Part shown: in pieces, positions 8,949-16,318 of the stretch
How the letters are laid out: each line of letters starts with the position of its first letter
Numbering within the stretch: position 1 is the first letter of the stretch
Source of the DNA: an uncultured Eubacteriales bacterium
Lineage (GTDB): Bacteria > Bacillota > Clostridia > Oscillospirales > Oscillospiraceae
Direction of reading: 5' to 3'
DNA length: 55,634 nucleotides
NCBI GenBank assembly: GCA_900551995.1
Contig: URXW01000008.1
Span: forward strand, 1-55,634
Program-made: the position numbers and the translations under genes
The notes under the pieces: generated by a model
Told to the model about the DNA's origin: nothing
The model's input: the letters and a program-made list of their open reading frames with translations, nothing else
Databases searched by the model: none

Positions 8949-10118
8949 TCAGAACCGAAGAAGAAGCTCCTTGTCGACCTCCTGCCCCGCCTTGTAGTAC
9001 ACGCGGGGCACACGGCGGCTGACGGCGCAGGTCAGCTCGTAGGGGATGGTGCCCGCCGCCGTCGCCAGCGTGTCCACCCGCTGACGCTTGCCGAACACCT
9101 CCACCTCGTCCCCCACCTGCACCTGCGGCAGCTCCGTCAGGTCGATCATGGACATATCCATGCAGATGCGTCCCCGCTGGGGAGCTGCGCCGTGCTCCGT
9201 CACAAGGGCGCAGCGATCCGACAGGCAGCGGAAGAAGCCGTCAGCGTAGCCGTAGGGCACCACGCCCATGCGGGTGACGCGGGGCGTGGTATACCGCCGC
9301 CCGTAGCTGATGTCGGTACCCGGCTCATAGGTCTTGATGGTGCTGACGGTGGTTTTGAGCGTCATCACCGGGCGCAGACCCAGCTGCGACGCCAGCTCGC
9401 CGCCGCCGTACAAAAGGATGCCGGGGCGCACCATGTCCATGAAGCTATCCGGGTAGGACGCCACGCCGCCGGAGTTGGCGCAGTGGCGGAGGGCGAAGCG
9501 TTGACCGCGCTGCGCCTCCACCGCGTCGATGACGCGGCGGAAGAGGGACAGCTGCTCCTGTGTGTAGGCGCGGCTGCCGCCGTCCGGCTCGTCCGCCACG
9601 GCGAAGTGGGTGAATATGCCCTCCGCCCGCAGACCCGGCAGGGCGCAGGCGGCGCAGATGGCCGCCGTGCCGGTGGCGAAGTGCCTGCCAGAGACGAGGT
9701 AGCCCAGACGGGACATACCGGTGTCCACCTTGATGTGCACCGTCAGCTCGCCGCCGTGGCGCACCGCCTCCTCGCTGTATTCCAGTGCCTTCGCCTGACA
9801 GGACACCGCCTGGGTGATGTGCAGATCCATAAGGCGTCCCACCTGCTCCCGGGGCGTATGCCCCAGGATCAGAATGGGCATGGTGATGCCGTTGCAGCGC
9901 AGCTCCGCCGCCTCGTCGATGCTGGACACCGCCAGATAGTCCGCGCCCAGCTCCTGTAACGTGCGGCTGACCTGCACGGCACCGTGGCCGTAGGCGTCCG
10001 CCTTTACCACGCCCAGAAACTTCACGTCCGCGCCCACGTGGTCACGCAGGACGCGGTAGTTGTACGACAGCGCGTCCAGATCGATCTCCGCCCATGTTCT
10101 CTTTAGTGTTGACTCCAT
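8949..10118 (-). CDS. alr: Alanine racemase
   Basis: Alr is the PLP enzyme that interconverts L- and D-alanine for peptidoglycan and, in spore formers, modulates alanine-responsive germination. The 389-residue protein has the PLP-lysine motif VVKADAYGHG (Lys39) in the TIM barrel, the catalytic tyrosine motif ISYGRRY and the RICMDMSMID block in the C-terminal domain. The start at 10118 follows GGAGGG, and the upstream lipoprotein gene ends 2 bases before it, so the two are coupled. The next gene downstream is mazF, as in the Bacillus alr-ndoA locus but without the antitoxin gene. Confidence 0.97.
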   Translation of the reverse strand: MESTLKRTWAEIDLDALSYNYRVLRDHVGADVKFLGVVKADAYGHGAVQVSRTLQELGADYLAVSSIDEAAELRCNGITMPILILGHTPREQVGRLMDLHITQAVSCQAKALEYSEEAVRHGGELTVHIKVDTGMSRLGYLVSGRHFATGTAAICAACALPGLRAEGIFTHFAVADEPDGGSRAYTQEQLSLFRRVIDAVEAQRGQRFALRHCANSGGVASYPDSFMDMVRPGILLYGGGELASQLGLRPVMTLKTTVSTIKTYEPGTDISYGRRYTTPRVTRMGVVPYGYADGFFRCLSDRCALVTEHGAAPQRGRICMDMSMIDLTELPQVQVGDEVEVFGKRQRVDTLATAAGTIPYELTCAVSRRVPRVYYKAGQEVDKELLLRF

Positions 10119-10120
10119 TG

Positions 10121-10702
10121 TTATCCCTCCGATGGTGTATCCTCCGTGGTGCAGGCAAAGGAGCGCATCCGCGCCGTCAGCACCACTTGTCCGTTCTGTG
10201 AAAACTCCGCGTAGCGGGGAATGAGAGTGCCCTCGTCCAGCCAGACGGTGCACAGCACCTGCGCGCCGCTGCGCCCGGTGGTCTGCACCGTCAGGCGAAG
10301 GCAGGGCGTGTCCTCCAGCGTCTCGCGCCCCTGCTCGGTCAGATAGCCCTCCGCCAGTGCCTCCAGCAGATACGGAAGGCAGTTGGCGGGACAGACATCG
10401 GTGCTGTCCCCCGCCGGGAGAAGCTGACCGTTGCTTTTCAGCGACAGCTCCCCGTCCACCAGCACGGCGGTCAGCCCCTTCAGCTCCGACGGTGATGTGA
10501 CCGTGGTGACGGACTGTCCCGCCCGGTCATAGTGGCACGTCAGGGTGAAGGCGCGGTCGTCGCTCGCCGTGTGGCTGACCACCTCCGCCTCCATGTCCGC
10601 CGACAGCACCGTGCGGTACTGCTCCTGCACCGCCAGCGGTTTTTCGCCGCAGCCGCACAGCAGCACGGCGCAGAGCAGCAGCGGTAAAATACTCTTTTTC
10701 AC
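10121..10702 (-). CDS. LolA-like lipoprotein of the GerS/YdcC type
   Basis: The 193-residue protein starts with a lipoprotein signal peptide (MKKSILPLLLCAVLLCGC; the acceptor Cys is probably residue 18) and should be lipid-anchored outside the membrane by the Lgt encoded near 18 kb. The rest looks like a beta-rich LolA-fold domain (FTLTCHYDRAGQSVTTVTS, PCLRLTVQTTG). Its place between nnrD and alr matches ydcC in Bacillus and gerS upstream of alr2 in Clostridioides difficile, where GerS is needed for cortex modification and germination. That homology is inferred from position and architecture. The start is GTG after GGAGGG. Confidence 0.7.
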   Translation of the reverse strand: MKKSILPLLLCAVLLCGCGEKPLAVQEQYRTVLSADMEAEVVSHTASDDRAFTLTCHYDRAGQSVTTVTSPSELKGLTAVLVDGELSLKSNGQLLPAGDSTDVCPANCLPYLLEALAEGYLTEQGRETLEDTPCLRLTVQTTGRSGAQVLCTVWLDEGTLIPRYAEFSQNGQVVLTARMRSFACTTEDTPSEG

Positions 10703-10738
10703 ACTTGCTCCCTCCTTTTCAGGAAGGCTTTGTGTCCC

Positions 10739-11593
10739 CTATTCCACCTCTTTCAGCGCGTAGGGCAGCTTCTCTATCATATCCGCAGGGGTCATGCCCC
10801 GGTGCCCTTTTTCCTCCGCCGCCAGATCGCCCGCCCGGCCGTGGAGCCAGACGGCGCAGCAGCACGCCGCGAACGGCTCCACGCCCTGCGCCAGCAGTCC
10901 GGTCAGCAGCCCGGTGAGCACGTCGCCGCTGCCGCCCTTCGCCATGCCGTCGCTGCCGGTGGTGTTCACCGCCAGACGCCCGTCCGGGGCGGCTATGACG
11001 GTGCGGTGCCCCTTGCGGACAAGGCAGACGCCGTGCCGGGCGGCAAAGGCGGCGGCGGACGACTCACGGGGGGCGGTCATGTCGCCGCCAATACGCGCCA
11101 GCTCGCCGTCATGGGGCGTCAGCACCGTGGTGAGGCCGCGGCGGCAGGACAGTGTATCTATATGCCCGGACAGCGCGTTTATGCCGTCCGCGTCCAGCAC
11201 AAGGGGCTGGGGCAGCGTCAGCAGGCGGCGGGTCAAGGCGTCGCTGTCCGCGCTGCGCCCCATGCCGCAGCCAATCGCCACGGCGTCACAGCCCTCGGCG
11301 CGGCGGCGGAAATCCGCCTCGCCGCTGAGGGCGAGGGCACCGTCCTTCTCCGGTAAGGGGAAGGGCATGGCGCACAGGCACTTGGCGGCAGCGATTTGCC
11401 AGACGCACTCCGGCACCCCCAGATAGACCAGTCCGCAGCCGCTGCGGACTGCCGCCCCGGCGCAGAGCACCGGTGCGCCGGTGTAGCCCACGCTGCCGCC
11501 CAGAAGGCACACCTTGCCGAAGGTGCCCTTGTGCCCGTTGGCGGGACGGGCGGGCAGGGCGCGGCGGACAAATTCTCTGTCGATCAGCTCCAT
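10739..11593 (-). CDS. nnrD: ADP-dependent (S)-NAD(P)H-hydrate dehydratase
   Basis: NnrD repairs hydrated NAD(P)H using ADP. The 284-residue protein is the ribokinase-like dehydratase domain alone, without the NnrE epimerase fused to it in many bacteria. Recognisable blocks are GTFGKVCLLGGSVGYTGAP, VLDADGIN, LTPHDGELARI and the active-site loop GSDGMAKGGSGDVLTG. The ATG at 11593 follows AGGAG by 8 bases. It heads the unit with the lipoprotein, alr and mazF, and is divergent from the pheST leader. The 90 bases between them presumably hold both promoters, but only the pheST one is clear. Confidence 0.95.
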   Translation of the reverse strand: MELIDREFVRRALPARPANGHKGTFGKVCLLGGSVGYTGAPVLCAGAAVRSGCGLVYLGVPECVWQIAAAKCLCAMPFPLPEKDGALALSGEADFRRRAEGCDAVAIGCGMGRSADSDALTRRLLTLPQPLVLDADGINALSGHIDTLSCRRGLTTVLTPHDGELARIGGDMTAPRESSAAAFAARHGVCLVRKGHRTVIAAPDGRLAVNTTGSDGMAKGGSGDVLTGLLTGLLAQGVEPFAACCCAVWLHGRAGDLAAEEKGHRGMTPADMIEKLPYALKEVE

Positions 11594-11683
11594 GGCGGTG
11601 GCTCCTCTCGCTTTTTTGTACAGTATAGCACACTTGTCAATCGTAAAAGGTGCTTTTTTCGTATCGCAGGATGAAAAAAGTGC

Positions 11684-11712
11684 TTGCAAGTTTTCTTTTG
11701 TTGTGGTATAAG
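11684..11712 (+). promoter_or_regulatory. Promoter of the pheST operon
   Basis: TTGCAA (11684-11689) and TATAAG (11707-11712) are separated by 17 bases. The predicted start near 11719 opens the T-box leader. Confidence 0.75.
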
Positions 11713-11718
11713 TTATCC

Positions 11719-11974
11719 ATCGAAGCTAAATCGAGAGAAAAAGCTGTGAACGGGAAAATCTGCACCACGCACATCCGGCAGAGAGAGTCGGCCGCCGGCT
11801 GCAAGCCGACTTGGGATGTACCGCAGTGTTCGCCCGGGAGCTGCCGCGAGGAAATGCGCGGACGGGTCAGCCTCCGTTATGGGGAAACGAGTGCGCGGAC
11901 GCTGTCCGCGAAGCTGGGTGGTACCACGGAAGTTCGCCTTTCGTCCCAAGTGATGGGACGGAGGGTGTTTTTTT
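11719..11974 (+). promoter_or_regulatory. T-box leader controlling pheST
   Basis: The T-box sequence GGGTGGTACCACGG (about 11916-11929) lies just before an intrinsic terminator (stem 11937-11947 with 11955-11965, then seven T residues), and a long structured Stem I region precedes it. Uncharged tRNA should bind and favour antitermination. The downstream genes are phenylalanyl-tRNA synthetase, and a TTC at 11829-11831 in the 3' half of the leader is the best candidate for the Phe specifier codon. That codon assignment is tentative because I could not fold Stem I fully by eye. Confidence 0.92.
11937..11974 (+). terminator. T-box terminator in the pheST leader
   Basis: An 11-bp stem with some G-U pairs (11937-11947 with 11955-11965) has a 7-base loop and a T run at 11968-11974. 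It is the regulated terminator of the T-box leader. Confidence 0.85.
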
Positions 11975-12029
11975 ATTGCACGGCTCCCAGTCCCGATTAA
12001 CAACTCGCAAAAGGAGGACGCGATACACT

Positions 12030-13067
12030 ATGAAAGAGAAACTGGAAAAGCTGCTGGCAGAGGGCAGGCAGCGCATTGAGGCCGTCGCCAGTGAGACGGA
12101 ATTGCAGGACATCAAGGCCTCGCTGCTGGGCAAGCAGGGCAGCCTGACGGAGCTGATGAAGGAGCTGCCCAAGCTGGACGCGGCACTGCGCCCGGAGATG
12201 GGCAAGGCGGTCAATCAGGTGAAGGGGCAGCTGTCCGCGCTGCTGGATGCGCGGCGGGACGAGTTGAAAATGAAGGCGAGCGAGGTGGATCCCGATTTCG
12301 ACGTCTCCGTGCCGGGTACGCCGCCGCTGGGCGGCGGGCTGCACCCCATCACCCAGATGTGCTACGATCTGAACGACGCCTTCCGCTCCATGGGCTTTGA
12401 GATCTTCGAGGAGGATGACATCACCAGCGAGCTGTACGGCTTTGACAACCTGAACTTTCCCCCCAACCACCCCGCCCGCGAGAGCATGGACACCTACTGG
12501 CTGGCAGGGCACGACAAGGGCGAGTGCTGGGACAAGCTGTGCCTGCGTCCCCATCTGACCGGCGGCTCCGTGCGGTATATGCAGACCCACAAGGCACCCT
12601 ACCGTTTCGTGTACCCCGGCAAGGTGTACCGCAACGAGACGACGGACGCACGGCACGAGCGGGCGTTCTTCCAGTATGAGGCGTTGATCGTGGACAAGGA
12701 CTTTACCTTTGCCTCCGGCAAGGTGATGATCAAGAGCATTTTGAGCAAGGTGTTCGGCCGGGACGTCCCGGTGCGGATGCGCGCCGGCTTCTTCCCCTTC
12801 GTGGAGCCGGGCTTTGAGATCGACATGGGCTGCCTCGTCTGCGGCGGCAAGGGGTGCAGCGTGTGCAAGCACGTGGGCTGGATCGAGGTCATGCCCGGCG
12901 GTACGCCCCATCCCAACGTACTGAAGGCCGCCGGTCTTGACCCCAACGAGTACACCGGCTTCTATGTCAACATCGGTCTTGACCGTCTGGTGATGATGCG
13001 CTACGGCGTGGACGACGTCCGGCTGTTCCACAGCGCAGACCTGCGGTTTTTGAACCAGTTCCGTTGA
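12030..13067 (+). CDS. pheS: Phenylalanine--tRNA ligase alpha subunit
   Basis: PheS is the catalytic subunit of the alpha2-beta2 enzyme that charges tRNA-Phe. The 345-residue protein has an N-terminal coiled coil (about 1-85) and the class II core: motif 1 around NHPARESMDTYWL, motif 2 VYRNETTDARHERAFFQYE and motif 3 NIGLDRLVMMRYG. The ATG at 12030 follows AAGGAGG. It is followed 18 bases later by pheT and preceded by a T-box, so its expression should rise when charged tRNA-Phe is low. Confidence 0.98.
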   Translation: MKEKLEKLLAEGRQRIEAVASETELQDIKASLLGKQGSLTELMKELPKLDAALRPEMGKAVNQVKGQLSALLDARRDELKMKASEVDPDFDVSVPGTPPLGGGLHPITQMCYDLNDAFRSMGFEIFEEDDITSELYGFDNLNFPPNHPARESMDTYWLAGHDKGECWDKLCLRPHLTGGSVRYMQTHKAPYRFVYPGKVYRNETTDARHERAFFQYEALIVDKDFTFASGKVMIKSILSKVFGRDVPVRMRAGFFPFVEPGFEIDMGCLVCGGKGCSVCKHVGWIEVMPGGTPHPNVLKAAGLDPNEYTGFYVNIGLDRLVMMRYGVDDVRLFHSADLRFLNQFR

Positions 13068-13085
13068 TGAGGGAGGGCTATCGAA

Positions 13086-15524
13086 ATGAAAGTATCTTTG
13101 AATTGGATCCGTGATTACGTGCAGCTTCCGGCGGACGCCGATCTGAAAAGGCTGGCTTACGATCTGACCATGTCCACCGTGGAGGTGGAGGACGCCGTGG
13201 AGCTGGCGAAGCAATTTGAGCACATGGCGGTGGGCATTATCAACGCCGTGGAGCAGCACCCCAACGCCGACAAGCTGAAGGTCTGCAAGACCGACATCGG
13301 CGGCGAGGTGAAGGACATCGTCTGCGGCGGCACCAACCTCCGGGCGGGCATGAAGGTCGCCGTGGCTCTGCCCGGCGCCATGTGCCGCTGGCACGGCGAG
13401 GGCGAGCCGGTGGAGATCAAGCAGAGCAAGCTGCGGGGCGTGGAGAGCTACGGCATGATCTGCGGCGCGGCGGAGATCGGCCTTGCCGATCTGTTCCCCA
13501 CCAAGGAGGAGGCGCACATCCTCGATCTGAGCGATTTTGACGCGCCCGCCGGTACGCCCCTTGCCGACGCGCTGGATCTGGACGACATCATTCTGGAGAT
13601 CGACAACAAGTCCATGACCAACCGCCCCGACCTGTGGGGGCACTACGGCATCGCACGGGAGATCGCGGCACTGTACGACCTGCCCATGAAGGAGTTTCCC
13701 CACTTCGACCGGAACGTGGAGAACACCTCCGGGTTCCACGTCACCGTGGAGGACACGGAGCGGTGCCCCCGGTATCTGTCCGCCCAGATCGAGGGGCTCA
13801 GCGTGAAGCCCGCGCCCTATGAGATGCAGAGCCGTATCTGGCGCGTGGGTATGCGCCCCATCAACGCGCTGGTGGACATCACCAACTACGTGATGCTCGC
13901 CACCGGGCAGCCCACCCACGCCTTCGACTCCGACCGCATCGCCGGTCACATCATCGTGCGCCGCGCCGGTGAGGGCGAAAAGCTGCTGCTTCTCAACGGC
14001 AAGGAGCTGGCTCTCACCGCCGACGATCTGGTGATCGCCGACGACGCGGGCGTGGTGGGTCTGGCAGGCGTTATGGGCGGTGCCAAGGACTCCATCCTGC
14101 CGGAGACGGACAAGGTGATCCTTGAGGTCGCCAACTTCGACGCCAAGGGCATCCGCCGCACGGCTCTGCGGTACGACAACCGCACGGAGGCGTCCGCACG
14201 GTACGAAAAGGCCATCGACCCGGAACGCTGCGACCAGGCGTTTGACCTGTCCATGCAGCTGCTGTCCCAGCTGTATCCGGAGATGAAGGTCACGGGACTG
14301 GTGGACGAATATCCCACCCACTTGAAGCAGGCGGAGATCGATGTGGCTCTCAGCTGGCTGGAACGCCGGCTGGGGAAGCGTCTGCTGCCGGAGGAGATCA
14401 GGCACAAGTTAGAGCTTCTGGGCTATACGGTCAGCTTCGAGGGCGACAATATGCACCTTGTGGTGCCCACGTGGCGTTCCACCGGCGACGTGTCCATTCA
14501 GGCGGACATCATGGAGGAGGTCGCCCGGATGTACGGCTACGAGAACTTCGAGGCGGAGCCTATCACCACCACCTTCGACGGTGCCATCAACCAGCTGGAC
14601 AAGGATCTGGAGCGGCGCATCAAGGAGTACCTCGCCATCCGCTGCGGGATGCAGGAGATCTTCACCTATCCGTGGATGGATGAGCAGTTCGTCAACGCCG
14701 TTTTGCAGAGCACCGAGGGGATCCTGTCCCTGTCCACGCCGCCGTCCCCGGCGGAGCGGTTCGTGCGCTCCTCCCTGCTGCCCAACCTGTGCAAAGCGGT
14801 GGTGAAGAACGAGCGGTACTTCAACGACTTCGCCATCTTCGAGACGGCGCAGGTGTTCCGGGACGAGAACTACACCGCCCCCTACGATGCACGGGAGAAG
14901 CTGCCCTCCCAGCGGAAGAATGTCGCCGGTGCCTTTGCCTCCACCGACAAGGACATCACCGCCCTGTTCCGGAGGGTCAAGGGCGTGGTGGAGATGATGG
15001 CGCGGTACGTGCACATGGAGACGCTGACCTTCCGGCAGGAGGAAAAGCCCATCTGGGCGGACAACGTGGTGTGGCTGAACATCTACCGCGGTGAGGAGAG
15101 GGTGGGCGACCTTGCGCTGCTGGCGAAGAAGGTCTCCATGGCGTGCGGCATCAAGAACCTCAACGTGATGCTCTTCCAGCTGGATCAGGATTCTCTGGTG
15201 CCGCTGAAGTCCCGCACCAACACGTTCACCCACATCGCCGAGTACCCCATGACCGACTACGACATCTCCCTGCTGCTGGACGGCTCCGTCCAGTGGAAGG
15301 ACGTGGTGCAGACCGTGGGCGGCATCAAGAGCGAGCTGCTCCACGGCGTGTCCTTCGTGGACGAATACCGGGGCAAGCAGGTGCCCGCCGGGAAAAAGTC
15401 CCTGACGCTGCGGCTGTCCATCGGCTCCAAGGAGAAAACGCTGACCTCCGCCGAGATCGAGGAGGTCGCCGCCGGGGTACTGCGGAAAATCGCCAAGCGG
15501 TTCGGCGCGGAGCTGCGGCACTAA
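13086..15524 (+). CDS. pheT: Phenylalanine--tRNA ligase beta subunit
   Basis: This 812-residue subunit has the full domain set: an EMAP/OB tRNA-binding domain (about 40-150), the B3/B4 editing domain (about 200-380, with RYLSAQIEGLSV and DITNYVMLATGQPTHAFD), the B5 domain (about 405-475), a catalytic-like core, and a C-terminal FDX-ACB anticodon-binding domain (about 720-812, with FVDEYRGKQVPAGKKSLTLR). The ATG at 13086 follows GAGGGAG. No terminator is visible directly after it; the next 40 bases lead into the ireB promoter. Confidence 0.98.
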   Translation: MKVSLNWIRDYVQLPADADLKRLAYDLTMSTVEVEDAVELAKQFEHMAVGIINAVEQHPNADKLKVCKTDIGGEVKDIVCGGTNLRAGMKVAVALPGAMCRWHGEGEPVEIKQSKLRGVESYGMICGAAEIGLADLFPTKEEAHILDLSDFDAPAGTPLADALDLDDIILEIDNKSMTNRPDLWGHYGIAREIAALYDLPMKEFPHFDRNVENTSGFHVTVEDTERCPRYLSAQIEGLSVKPAPYEMQSRIWRVGMRPINALVDITNYVMLATGQPTHAFDSDRIAGHIIVRRAGEGEKLLLLNGKELALTADDLVIADDAGVVGLAGVMGGAKDSILPETDKVILEVANFDAKGIRRTALRYDNRTEASARYEKAIDPERCDQAFDLSMQLLSQLYPEMKVTGLVDEYPTHLKQAEIDVALSWLERRLGKRLLPEEIRHKLELLGYTVSFEGDNMHLVVPTWRSTGDVSIQADIMEEVARMYGYENFEAEPITTTFDGAINQLDKDLERRIKEYLAIRCGMQEIFTYPWMDEQFVNAVLQSTEGILSLSTPPSPAERFVRSSLLPNLCKAVVKNERYFNDFAIFETAQVFRDENYTAPYDAREKLPSQRKNVAGAFASTDKDITALFRRVKGVVEMMARYVHMETLTFRQEEKPIWADNVVWLNIYRGEERVGDLALLAKKVSMACGIKNLNVMLFQLDQDSLVPLKSRTNTFTHIAEYPMTDYDISLLLDGSVQWKDVVQTVGGIKSELLHGVSFVDEYRGKQVPAGKKSLTLRLSIGSKEKTLTSAEIEEVAAGVLRKIAKRFGAELRH

Positions 15525-15561
15525 GGCGCAGATTTCTCTCAGTGTGCGGCACTTTTCCCTC

Positions 15562-15590
15562 TTTACAGCGGCGGAAAAAAGGCGTATACT
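15562..15590 (+). promoter_or_regulatory. Promoter of ireB
   Basis: TTTACA (15562-15567) and TATACT (15585-15590) are separated by 17 bases, 33 bases before the ireB start. Confidence 0.75.
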
Positions 15591-15622
15591 AAGGGTAATT
15601 CTGAGAGAAAGGCGGTGCCCAC

Positions 15623-15868
15623 ATGGACGAGTTCACCAGAAAGTTCAACGCGGCAGAGGATAAGGAGCAGCAGGTGCACTATATCCTGACCTCCGTCTAT
15701 GAATCTCTCAAGGAAAAGGGGTACGACCCCATCAACCAGATCGTGGGCTATATCCTGTCGGCGGATCCCACCTACATCACCAACCACAACTCCGCACGGT
15801 CGCTGATCTGCAAGATCGACCGGGACGAGCTGCTGCAGGTGCTGGTGAAAAGCTATCTGGAGCTGTAA
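15623..15868 (+). CDS. ireB: IreB family regulatory phosphoprotein (UPF0297)
   Basis: The 81-residue protein is a near full-length match to UPF0297/IreB (TRKFNAAEDKEQQVHYILTS, GYDPINQIVGYILSADPTYI, DELLQVLVKSYL). In Enterococcus IreB is phosphorylated by the Ser/Thr kinase IreK and negatively affects cephalosporin resistance. In many Firmicutes the gene leads an operon with ruvX and DUF1292 genes. Here it stands alone, with its own promoter and a strong terminator 12 bases after the stop. Confidence 0.93.
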   Translation: MDEFTRKFNAAEDKEQQVHYILTSVYESLKEKGYDPINQIVGYILSADPTYITNHNSARSLICKIDRDELLQVLVKSYLEL

Positions 15869-15880
15869 AAATTGCAAAAA

Positions 15881-15907
15881 TGACCGCCTTCGGGCGGTCA
15901 TTTTTTT
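15881..15907 (+). terminator. Terminator after ireB
   Basis: TGACCGCC, a TTCG tetraloop and GGCGGTCA (15881-15900) are followed by seven T residues. The stem can extend through flanking A and T runs. Confidence 0.95.
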
Positions 15908-15948
15908 GTTTGCGGCGGTTCGACTAATTATTTCCTGCCCCTCGTGCG

Positions 15949-15977
15949 TTGACAGCCCCCGCCAAATGTGTTACAAT
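15949..15977 (+). promoter_or_regulatory. Strong promoter of the 99-residue gene
   Basis: A perfect TTGACA (15949-15954) and TACAAT (15972-15977) are separated by 17 bases. Transcription should begin near 15984, about 25 bases before the start codon. Confidence 0.85.
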
Positions 15978-16008
15978 TTGGTTACAAATTTTTTCCGGAG
16001 GTAGAATC

Positions 16009-16308
16009 ATGGCTGATAGTAAGAAGCCCGAAGGGCTTGTTTATAAGAATCACCCCCTGCGCCGGGTGGATAATTTCATCTACTACGGCAGCATGGCGGA
16101 CAAGTATATCGTGCTGCTGCAAATTCTGGACACGGTCAAGGAGAAGGACATGGACGTGGCAAAGCGCGTGTCCGTGCAGCTGCAGCTGACCGACCCCGAT
16201 CTGAAGTCCCGTGACCGGGTGGTGAAGAAGTCCGAGAAGGACAGCCTGTACGCCGCCATGGACGTGGGCTGCATTTGGCTGGAGCGCGCTCTGGCCGGAA
16301 AGCTGTAA
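16009..16308 (+). CDS. Small conserved-looking protein of unknown function
   Basis: I do not recognise this 99-residue protein. It is charged (rich in Lys and Asp), has no signal peptide or membrane segment, and shows a pattern typical of a compact alpha/beta cytoplasmic protein: HPLRRVDNFIYYGSMADKYI, then KRVSVQLQLTD, then a C-terminal helix ending WLERALAGKL. It has its own consensus promoter and a GGAGG site 7 bases before the ATG, so strong expression is likely. The NlpC/P60 gene follows by 10 bases with only a weak ribosome binding site, suggesting co-transcription, which might hint at a cell-envelope link. Confidence 0.8.
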   Translation: MADSKKPEGLVYKNHPLRRVDNFIYYGSMADKYIVLLQILDTVKEKDMDVAKRVSVQLQLTDPDLKSRDRVVKKSEKDSLYAAMDVGCIWLERALAGKL

Positions 16309-16318
16309 GTGTGCGCCT

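Noticed and set aside
11997..14405. Long minus-strand frame opposite pheS and pheT
   Set aside because: It has no ribosome binding site or motif and lies opposite two certain genes.
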